NCBI GenBank assembly: GCA_964509545.1
Contig: CAZDXQ010000082.1
Coordinates: 1 to 8,390 of the forward strand
Origin: JADJWR01 sp964509545
Lineage (GTDB): Bacteria > Pseudomonadota > Gammaproteobacteria > Burkholderiales > Burkholderiaceae_F
DNA: 8,390 nt
Direction: 5' to 3'
In this document: positions 1 to 5,955 of the stretch, piece by piece
Layout of the letters: every line of letters starts with the position of its first letter
Position numbering within the stretch: position 1 is the first letter of the stretch
Position numbers and translations under genes: made by a program
Notes under the pieces: generated by a model
What the model was told of the DNA's origin: nothing
Database searches by the model: none
What the model saw: the letters and a program-made list of their open reading frames with translations, nothing else

Positions 1-2
1 AG

Positions 3-1970
3 GTCTGGGCTTTCGTCGGCGACGGCGAGATGGACGAGCCGGAGTCGCTCGCCGGGCTGTCGCTCGCCGCGCGCGAGGGACTCGACAACCTCGTCTTCGT
101 CGTCAACTGCAACCTGCAGCGGCTCGACGGACCGGTGCGCGGCAACGGCTCGATCATCCAGGAACTCGAAGGCCTTTACGCCGGCGCCGGCTGGAACGTC
201 ATCAAGCTGCTGTGGGGATCGGACTGGGATCCGCTTTTTGCCCGCGACGAGCATGGCCTGCTGCTGCGCGCGTTCCACGAGACCGTCGACGGCGAGTTCC
301 AGCAGCTGGCCGCCACCGACGGCCACTTCAACCGCGAACACTTTTTCGCCAAGTACCCGGAGCTGCAACAACTGGTCGCGCACCTGTCCGACGACGACAT
401 CGACCGTCTGCGCCGCGGCGGCCACGACCCGGTGAAGATCTTCGCCGCCTACTGGCATGCCGTGCGCCACCGCGGCCAGCCGACCGTGATCCTGGCCAAG
501 ACCAAGAAGGGCTACGGCATGGGCAGCACCGGCCAGGGCCGGATGACCACACACCAGCAGAAGAAGCTCGACGTCGAGCAGCTGCGCGAGTTCCGCGACC
601 GGTTCTCGCTGCCGCTGACCGATCGGCAGGTCGACGACTGCGAGTTCGTGCGGCCTCCTGCCGACAGCCCCGAGATGAAGTACCTGCACGCGCGGCGCGC
701 CAAGCTCGGCGGTTACCTGCCCGCGCGGCAGCGGCAATGCGCGCCGCTGGCCACGCCGAAGGCCGAGGCCTTTGCGAAATTCGCGCTCGAAGCCGGCGGC
801 AAGGAGATGTCGACGACGATGGCCCTGGTGCGCATGATCGGCAGCCTGCTGAAGGAGTCGGCCCTTGGGCCACGCATCGTGCCGATCATCGCCGACGAGG
901 CGCGCACCTTCGGCATGGCCGATCTGTTCCGCCAGGTCGGCATCTATGCACCATTTGGGCAACTGTACGAACCCGAGGACCGCGAACAGGTCAGCTACTA
1001 CAAGGAAGCGGTCAACGGCCAGATCCTCGAGGAAGGGATCACCGAGGCCGGGGCGATCGCCAGCTGGGTCGCCGCGGCGACCAGTTATTCGGCGCACGGC
1101 TTCGCCATGCTGCCTTTCTTCATCTATTACTCGATGTTCGGTTTCCAGCGCGTCGGCGACGCGATCTGGGCCGCCGCCGATTCGCGCAGCCGCGGCTTCC
1201 TGCTTGGCGCCACGGCCGGCCGCACGACGCTCGCCGGCGAGGGTTTGCAGCACCAGGACGGCACGAGTCATCTGATCGCCAGCACGGTGCCGAATTGCCG
1301 CGCCTACGACCCCTGCTTCGCTTACGAACTGGCGCTGATTCTCGAAGACGGCATGCGGCGCATGTTGGGCAGCCAGGACGACGTGTTCTATTACGTCACG
1401 GTGATGAACGAGAACTACGCGCAGCCGAACCTGCCGCAGAACGTCCGCGACGGAGTCCTGCACGGCATGTACCTGCTGCGCCCGAGCGACCGCGGCGCGG
1501 CGCGCGTACGGCTGCTCGGTTCGGGCACGATCCTGCGCGAAGCGCTCGCCGCGGCCGAACTGCTCGAGGGCGAGTTCGGCATCGGCGCAGACGTGTACTC
1601 GGTGACCAGTTACACCGAACTGCGCCGCGAGGCGATGGCCCTCGAACGCAGCCGGCGGCTCGGCAACGCGCGCGGCGCCGCGTGGGTCGAGCAGCTGCTG
1701 CCGGCCAACGGCAGGCCGATCGTCGCTGCCAGCGATTACGTCAGCGCGCTGCCCGACCTGATCCGACCATGGCTGCGCGACCGGATGATTGCGCTCGGCA
1801 CCGACGGCTTCGGCCGTTCGGACACACGAGCCAACCTGCGCCGCTTCTTCGAGGTCAACCGCGATGCGATCGCGCTCGCCGCGCTGGCGATGATCGACCC
1901 GGCAACGGCAGCCGAGGCGCAGCAGCGCTTCGGCATCGATGCAAGCGTCGCGCCGCCGTGGACGCGGTGA
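3..1970 (+). CDS. aceE: Pyruvate dehydrogenase E1 component, homodimeric type (5'-truncated by window edge)
   Basis: This is the ThDP-dependent E1 subunit that decarboxylates pyruvate and passes the acetyl group to the lipoyl E2 in the cytoplasmic pyruvate dehydrogenase complex. The frame is open from base 3, so the start lies upstream. 655 residues are present against about 887 in E. coli AceE, so roughly the first 230 are missing. The visible sequence opens with the ThDP/Mg motif GDGEMDEPES (codons from 18). By eye alignment to E. coli AceE, His407 corresponds to the His codon at 552-554 (THQQKK), Glu571 to 1044-1046 (GITEAGA) and His640 to 1251-1253 (GEGLQH). The C-terminal GTDGFGRSD motif is intact and the end is of normal length. 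Nothing suggests loss of function. A close paralogue with another 2-oxo acid substrate (for example MdeB-like 2-ketobutyrate E1) is possible, because no E2 gene follows. Confidence 0.95.
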   Translation, partial: VWAFVGDGEMDEPESLAGLSLAAREGLDNLVFVVNCNLQRLDGPVRGNGSIIQELEGLYAGAGWNVIKLLWGSDWDPLFARDEHGLLLRAFHETVDGEFQQLAATDGHFNREHFFAKYPELQQLVAHLSDDDIDRLRRGGHDPVKIFAAYWHAVRHRGQPTVILAKTKKGYGMGSTGQGRMTTHQQKKLDVEQLREFRDRFSLPLTDRQVDDCEFVRPPADSPEMKYLHARRAKLGGYLPARQRQCAPLATPKAEAFAKFALEAGGKEMSTTMALVRMIGSLLKESALGPRIVPIIADEARTFGMADLFRQVGIYAPFGQLYEPEDREQVSYYKEAVNGQILEEGITEAGAIASWVAAATSYSAHGFAMLPFFIYYSMFGFQRVGDAIWAAADSRSRGFLLGATAGRTTLAGEGLQHQDGTSHLIASTVPNCRAYDPCFAYELALILEDGMRRMLGSQDDVFYYVTVMNENYAQPNLPQNVRDGVLHGMYLLRPSDRGAARVRLLGSGTILREALAAAELLEGEFGIGADVYSVTSYTELRREAMALERSRRLGNARGAAWVEQLLPANGRPIVAASDYVSALPDLIRPWLRDRMIALGTDGFGRSDTRANLRRFFEVNRDAIALAALAMIDPATAAEAQQRFGIDASVAPPWTR

Positions 1971-1977
1971 GAGCCGC

Positions 1978-2015
1978 ATTCGGCCGCATGCGATCGCGGC
2001 CGAATACACGTCCAT
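1978..2015 (+). terminator. Probable intrinsic terminator after aceE
   Basis: A perfect 10-bp inverted repeat (ATTCGGCCGC at 1978-1987 and GCGGCCGAAT at 1996-2005, 8-nt loop) starts 8 nt after the aceE stop. The U-tract is poor and late (TTTT at 2012-2015, after six other bases). The hairpin is certain as a sequence feature; efficient Rho-independent termination is inferred. Confidence 0.6.
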
Positions 2016-2111
2016 TTTCGATTTGAGGCACGGGCCGAGCGCGAGGACTCACTTCAAGCGACTGCGCTCGCGCACTGCAACAACAAAGTGACGCGCTGCG
2101 TGTTGCGAGTC

Positions 2112-2140
2112 TTGCTTTAGTCGTGGACTGCGCGTACGTT
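2112..2140 (+). promoter_or_regulatory. Candidate sigma70-type promoter for the riboswitch-protease transcript
   Basis: TTGCTT (2112-2117) and TACGTT (2135-2140) are separated by exactly 17 bp. Each matches only three of six consensus positions. Initiation from it would fall near 2147, just ahead of the riboswitch aptamer, which is the placement expected. The rest of 2016-2111 has no convincing gene. It contains short imperfect inverted repeats (for example GACTC at 2046-2050 with GAGTC at 2107-2111) to which no function can be assigned. The promoter call is weak and rests mainly on spacing and position. Confidence 0.3.
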
Positions 2141-2159
2141 GCGCCCACTGCCAAGGTCG

Positions 2160-2238
2160 AAGGGCACACCCGCTGCAAAGCGGGGTCGCAAAGCCACAGC
2201 TCTTGCTCAAGCAAAGAACAAGAGGGCTGGGTTGCCTG
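2160..2238 (+). promoter_or_regulatory. Cyclic di-GMP-I (GEMM-I) riboswitch aptamer
   Basis: The segment has the hallmarks of the GEMM-I class in the right order. It starts with AGGGCA (2161-2166). A stem CCCGCT/AGCGGG (2169-2174 with 2179-2184) follows, capped by a GCAA GNRA tetraloop. Next come the conserved CGCAAAGCC (2187-2195) and a second stem built from CTCTTG (2200-2205) with CAAGAG (2219-2224) and CAG (2197-2199) with CTG (2227-2229). It ends with GGGTTGCC (2229-2236), whose TGCC can pair with GGCA at 2163-2166 to close the structure. By eye alignment to the Vibrio cholerae Vc2 aptamer, the ligand-contacting G20, A47 and C92 probably correspond to G2163, A2190 and C2235; the G20-A47 spacing of 27 nt is the same. 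One deviation is GTC where Vc2 has GAC, just before GCAAAGCC. The aptamer lies in the 5' leader of the downstream S8 protease gene on the same strand, so it most likely controls that gene in response to c-di-GMP. Confidence 0.88.
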
Positions 2239-2288
2239 GGGAGACGATGACGTGCACGCGCTGATGCGCGCATCGAACATCGCCTCCC
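2239..2288 (+). promoter_or_regulatory. Hairpin of the putative riboswitch expression platform (contains anti-Shine-Dalgarno strand)
   Basis: Immediately after the aptamer, 2239-2249 (GGGAGACGATG) pairs with 2278-2288 (CATCGCCTCCC): ten pairs and one A-C mismatch. A small inner stem, CGCGC (2257-2261) with GCGCG (2266-2270), is capped by TGAT. No U-tract follows, so it is not an ordinary intrinsic terminator. The 3' arm overlaps CCTCCCGC (2283-2290), the exact complement of the protease ribosome-binding site GCGGGAGG (2390-2397). The arm can therefore be in this hairpin or on the ribosome-binding site, but not both. The pairings are read directly from sequence; the switching role is inference. 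Confidence 0.55.
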
Positions 2289-2389
2289 GCAGTTGAGTTC
2301 GCGCCGTGCACCGCGGGAATCACCCTTTCCTCGCATCGTGCAGGCGTCTCTCCGGCCCGGACGGGTTAATCGAGAGAGCTCAACGTCTT

Positions 2390-2401
2390 GCGGGAGGACT
2401 C
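2390..2401 (+). promoter_or_regulatory. Ribosome-binding site of the S8 protease gene
   Basis: GCGGGAGG (2390-2397), with its GGAGG core, lies four bases before the ATG at 2402. It fixes that ATG as the start, rather than the in-frame ATG at 2306. The N-terminus from 2402 is also a good signal peptide, whereas the upstream 32 codons would place charged residues in front of it. The element is perfectly complementary to 2283-2290 in the leader. Confidence 0.75.
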
Positions 2402-5400
2402 ATGCACAGGAAGCGATTGCTGTTATCGCTGTCGGCCGCCGCGCTGACGGCGCTGTCGTCACCGTCGCTCGTCGCGGCGGCGGCGAACGGTGAAGCGAAA
2501 GCCGCCAGCCGTTTTTCGAACAAGGCCTACATCGTGCAGCTGGCCGAGCAGCCAGTCGTCGCTTACGACGGCAGCATCTCCGGCTATGCGGCGACGAAGC
2601 CCGCCAAGGGCCAGAAGATCAATCCGAACGACCCCAACGTCATCCGCTACCTTGGCTATCTCGCCGCGAAGCAGGACGGTTTGCTGGCCAGCGTCGGCGG
2701 CGGCCGCAAGCTGTACAACTACGGCTACGTGTTCAACGGCGTCGCCGCCGAACTGACGGCGGCGCAGGCGGCGAAGCTGGAGCAGATGCCGGGTGTCCTT
2801 GCCGTCACGAAGGACGAGGCGCGCAAGCTCGACACCGCCTCGACGCCGGCTTTCCTCGGACTGAACGCGCCGGGCGGCATCTGGTCCGGCGCCAAGGGCG
2901 AGGGTGTGGTGATCGGGATCGTCGACACCGGCATCTGGCCGGAGCACCCGAGCCTGTCGGACCGCACTGACACGAATGGCAACGCAACCAAGGACGGCAA
3001 GCTCGGCTACCAGCAGATTCCTGGCTGGAACGGCAAGTGCACGCCGGGTGTTCAGTTCAACGCCTCGAACTGCAACCAGAAGCTGATCGGTGCGCGTTTC
3101 TACAACGCCGGCTTCGGCGGCAATGCCGGCGTGCTTGCCGAACTGCCCTACGAGTTTCTTTCGCCGCGCGACTACGACGGCCATGGCACCCACACCGCGA
3201 CCACGGCGGGCGGCAATGCCAACGTGTCGGCCACGGGTCCCGCTTCGGTGTTCGGCGCGATCAGCGGCATGGCGCCGCGCGCGCGCATCGCCGCGTACAA
3301 GGTCTGCTGGGGCACCGGCGACGAGGGCGGCTGCTTCAACACCGACTCGGTGGCGGCGATCGACCAGGCGGTGGCCGACGGCGTCGACGTGATCAACTTC
3401 TCGATCAGCGGCACGCTGACGAATTTCCTCGACCCGGTTGAAATCGCGTTCCTGTTCGCTGCCGACGCCGGCGTCTTCGTCGCCGCCTCGGCCGGCAACA
3501 GCGGGCCGACGACATCGACGGTCGCGCACCCGAGCCCCTGGCTGACGACGGTGGCTGCCGGCACGCACAACCGCGACGGCCAGGGCTCGGTGACGCTCGG
3601 TAATAGCGCCACCTACAACGGCGCCTCGATCGCCTCGGCAGTCGGTCCGGCGCCGCTGATCGCGTCTACTGCGGCCGGCCTTGCCGGCGCCGACCCGACG
3701 GCGGTGCGCCTGTGCTTTGCCGCGGTCGACAACGGCGGCACGCCGGTGCTCGACCCGGCCAAGGTGGCCGGCAAGATCGTCGTCTGCGACCGCGGCGTCA
3801 CGGCGCGGGTGAACAAGAGCCTGGCGGTCAAGCAGGCCGGCGGCGTCGGCATGATCCTCGCCAATACGAGCGCCAACTCGATCAACGCCGACCTGCACTT
3901 CGTGCCGACGGTGCACGTGGCGCATACCGACCGGGCGGCGATCCTTGCTTACGCCGCCGCGACGGGGCCGACCGCGAAGATCAACAACTCGACGGTGATC
4001 TACAACGCCGCCGCGCCGTTCACGGCAGCGTTCTCGTCGCGCGGCCCGTCGCGCGCCGCCGCAGGCGACCTGCTCAAGCCCGACATCATCGCGCCGGGGC
4101 AGGACATCATCGCCGGCGTCTCGCCCCTGGGCCACTTCGGGCTTCTGTTCGATTCACTCAGCGGCACGTCGATGTCCAGTCCGCATATCGCGGGCATCGC
4201 CGCGCTGTTCAAGGAAGCCCGGCCCAATTGGTCGCCAATGGCGATCAAGTCGGCACTGATGACCACCGCCTACGACACGCTCGGCGTCGACCCTCAGAGT
4301 ACGAGCGAAATCTCGATAGAACCGGTTGCAAGGCTCATCTTCCGCCACGGCGCCGGTCATGTCCGGCCGAATTACGCGCTCGACCCGGGCCTGGTATTCG
4401 ATCACTCGTGGAACGACTGGCTCGCTTTCCTTTGCGGCACTACCAATGCCCTGAGCGCATCGACCTGCAACACATTGCGCAACCTCGGCTACTCGACCGA
4501 CCCGAGCGACGTGAACGTAGCGTCGATCGCGATCGGTGACATGGCGGGAGTTCAGACGGTCAAGCGCAAGGTCACCAATGTCGGCGGTTCGGCCGCGACC
4601 TACACCGCGTCGTACACCGGCCTGGCCGGCTTTTCGGTTTCGCTGCCGGGGGCGTTCTCGATCGCGCCGGGCGAGACCAAGGCGATCGAGATTCGCTTCC
4701 TGCGCACGGGGGCCGCGCTGAACGCCTACACCGGCGGCCAGCTCACGCTGACCGACGGCTCGCATGTCGTGCGCGTGCCAGTGGTCGTGCGGCCGGTCGC
4801 GCTCGCGGCGCCAGCACAGGTCTCGGGCACTGGCGCCGCGATGAACTACAGCGTGACCTTCGGCTACGACGGACCGTTCACCGCCACAGCACGCGGCATG
4901 GTGGCGGCGGCGGTCACTGCCGACACCGTGGCCGACGATCCGACCAACGGCGCGTGTTCGCTGACCTCGCCCAACGCCAAGCTGATCCCAGTCGTCATCC
5001 CGCTCGGGACCACGTACGCACGCTTCTCGCTGTTCGACGCCGACGTCAACCCCGGCACGGACATCGATCTGTGCGTGTTCCGCGGCACGACGCTCGTCGG
5101 CAGCAGCGGCAGCGGCACTTCGGCTGAGGAGGTGAACGTGACCAACCCAGCGGCGGACACCTACACCGTGGTCGTGCAGGGCTGGGGCGTCGTCGGCACT
5201 TCGCCGTTCAAGCTGCACACCTGGACGCTCGGCGTGGCCGATGCGGGCAACATGACAGTCAGCGCGCCGGCCGTGGCGACAATCGGTGCGACCGGCACGA
5301 TCATGTTGGGCTTCAGCAATCTGGCACCCGCGACCAAGTACCTCGGTGCGATCGCTTACGACGGCGCCGCGGGTCTGCCGAACCCGACGATCGTCCGCAT

Positions 5401-5413
5401 CGATACACCGTAG
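2402..5413 (+). CDS. Secreted S8 family (subtilisin-like) serine protease with PA and C-terminal PPC-like domains
   Basis: A 1003-aa secreted endopeptidase. Residues 1-28 form a Sec signal peptide (basic MHRKR, hydrophobic core, Ala-rich cleavage region). An I9-type inhibitor propeptide spans about 40-140, so the mature enzyme probably starts near residue 144. The S8 catalytic residues are all present: Asp175 (IVDTGIWP), His261 (DGHGTHT), oxyanion Asn366 (SAGNSGP) and Ser590 (SGTSMSSPH). A PA (protease-associated) domain is inserted at about 435-520, and the core ends in GAGHVRPN...DPGLVFD, as in cucumisin/plant-type subtilases. An Fn3-like domain (VTNVGGSAATYT, about 703-800) and a PPC-like beta domain (about 807-938, DADVNPGTDIDLCV) follow; such tails are often trimmed after export. 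Cys213/224 and Cys302/311 may form disulfides. The gene is monocistronic, led by a c-di-GMP riboswitch and closed by a strong terminator. The substrate is unknown; nutrition or remodelling of surface/biofilm proteins are options. Confidence 0.95.
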   Translation: MHRKRLLLSLSAAALTALSSPSLVAAAANGEAKAASRFSNKAYIVQLAEQPVVAYDGSISGYAATKPAKGQKINPNDPNVIRYLGYLAAKQDGLLASVGGGRKLYNYGYVFNGVAAELTAAQAAKLEQMPGVLAVTKDEARKLDTASTPAFLGLNAPGGIWSGAKGEGVVIGIVDTGIWPEHPSLSDRTDTNGNATKDGKLGYQQIPGWNGKCTPGVQFNASNCNQKLIGARFYNAGFGGNAGVLAELPYEFLSPRDYDGHGTHTATTAGGNANVSATGPASVFGAISGMAPRARIAAYKVCWGTGDEGGCFNTDSVAAIDQAVADGVDVINFSISGTLTNFLDPVEIAFLFAADAGVFVAASAGNSGPTTSTVAHPSPWLTTVAAGTHNRDGQGSVTLGNSATYNGASIASAVGPAPLIASTAAGLAGADPTAVRLCFAAVDNGGTPVLDPAKVAGKIVVCDRGVTARVNKSLAVKQAGGVGMILANTSANSINADLHFVPTVHVAHTDRAAILAYAAATGPTAKINNSTVIYNAAAPFTAAFSSRGPSRAAAGDLLKPDIIAPGQDIIAGVSPLGHFGLLFDSLSGTSMSSPHIAGIAALFKEARPNWSPMAIKSALMTTAYDTLGVDPQSTSEISIEPVARLIFRHGAGHVRPNYALDPGLVFDHSWNDWLAFLCGTTNALSASTCNTLRNLGYSTDPSDVNVASIAIGDMAGVQTVKRKVTNVGGSAATYTASYTGLAGFSVSLPGAFSIAPGETKAIEIRFLRTGAALNAYTGGQLTLTDGSHVVRVPVVVRPVALAAPAQVSGTGAAMNYSVTFGYDGPFTATARGMVAAAVTADTVADDPTNGACSLTSPNAKLIPVVIPLGTTYARFSLFDADVNPGTDIDLCVFRGTTLVGSSGSGTSAEEVNVTNPAADTYTVVVQGWGVVGTSPFKLHTWTLGVADAGNMTVSAPAVATIGATGTIMLGFSNLAPATKYLGAIAYDGAAGLPNPTIVRIDTP

Positions 5414-5433
5414 GCCGACGTCCGCATCATTTG

Positions 5434-5469
5434 AACGCCCCGGGGAGAAATCTCCGGGGCGTTTTCTTT
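5434..5469 (+). terminator. Rho-independent terminator of the S8 protease gene
   Basis: AACGCCCC (5434-5441) pairs with GGGGCGTT (5456-5463), extended by GGAG (5444-5447) with CTCC (5452-5455) across a two-G bulge, and followed by TTTTCTTT. It lies 20 nt after the protease stop codon. On the opposite strand there is no proper U-tract, so it probably acts mainly on the plus-strand transcript. The interval 5470-5522 up to the convergent lipoprotein gene shows nothing else. Confidence 0.9.
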
Positions 5470-5522
5470 GCTGCCGCCGAAGCCCGCAGGAACGACCGTC
5501 GCCAACGTTCCCGCGAGAAAGA

Positions 5523-5918
5523 CTACGTCGGTCCGCCCGGTGATGGTTCGACCGAACGCCCGGGCGGGCAAAGGATCAGTTGTCCCCGCCGGCCAGCGTG
5601 GTAGTCGAGAACCTCGCGCCCAGCCTCGATGCGGATCCGGTAGCCCGGCACCAGCGCCTGCGTGTAGTACACGCCGGGCTGCGGGCAGCCGATCGACCCG
5701 TCGGCCCAGGTCACCGCCTCGGCGCTGATCACCCTCAGTTGCGGCCGACCGAGTCCGGTGCGGCGCACTGCGTCTTCCAGCGCAGCCTCGGTCATCGACT
5801 TCAGGTCTCGATTCATCGTCATCATCGGCGGCGGCGACGCGGTCGGCGATTGTCCTTCCGGCGCCGCGGCGCAGGCGGCCGCCAAAGCTGCCAGCGTCAC
5901 TGCGACGAGGGCGCGCAT
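5523..5918 (-). CDS. Small lipoprotein with conserved GSIGCPQPG domain, function unknown
   Basis: A 131-aa protein with a bacterial lipoprotein signal: short n-region, hydrophobic stretch and lipobox LAAAC with Cys16 as the predicted lipidated residue. Ala17 after the Cys would favour outer-membrane sorting in a proteobacterium. A low-complexity Pro/Ser linker (about 22-34) leads to a compact domain. Its core WADGSIGCPQPGVYYTQ (71-87), PGYRI (91-95) and YHAGR (106-110) match a pattern I recall from small secreted proteins of unknown function in several bacteria; the family name is not known to me. Cys78 and Cys117 could form a disulfide. The gene starts 37 nt after the stop of the membrane-protein gene upstream on the same strand, so they are probably co-transcribed. 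No clear Shine-Dalgarno precedes the ATG, which would fit translation dependent on the upstream gene. No function is assigned. Confidence 0.85.
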   Translation of the reverse strand: MRALVAVTLAALAAACAAAPEGQSPTASPPPMMTMNRDLKSMTEAALEDAVRRTGLGRPQLRVISAEAVTWADGSIGCPQPGVYYTQALVPGYRIRIEAGREVLDYHAGRRGQLILCPPGRSVEPSPGGPT

Positions 5919-5955
5919 GTGGAAGCGTGCGACGTGGCGGCGGACAACCCGGCGA

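Noticed and set aside
212..2026. A 604-codon open frame overlapping aceE in another plus-strand frame
   Set aside because: Arg/Ala/Pro-rich shadow frame; the aceE frame carries all conserved E1 motifs.
2046..2111. Nested short inverted repeats (GACTC/GAGTC, GCAACA/TGTTGC) upstream of the riboswitch; considered as a second aptamer in tandem
   Set aside because: No GCAAAGCC or GNRA-capped stem is present, and the pairings are short and interrupted. I see no known RNA class here.
2239..2288. Hairpin after the aptamer as an intrinsic transcription terminator
   Set aside because: No run of T follows the 3' arm (next bases are GCAGTTGAG). A translational role through the anti-SD strand fits better.
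2306..2401. An earlier in-frame ATG that would lengthen the protease by 32 residues
   Set aside because: The signal peptide would no longer be N-terminal, and a strong Shine-Dalgarno sits right before the ATG at 2402.
2459..4135. A 558-codon open frame on the minus strand inside the protease gene
   Set aside because: It is a shadow of GC-rich codon use in the S8 gene. Its translation is a low-complexity mix of Arg, Val, Ala, Gly and Asp with no recognisable domain, while the plus frame has a complete catalytic triad.
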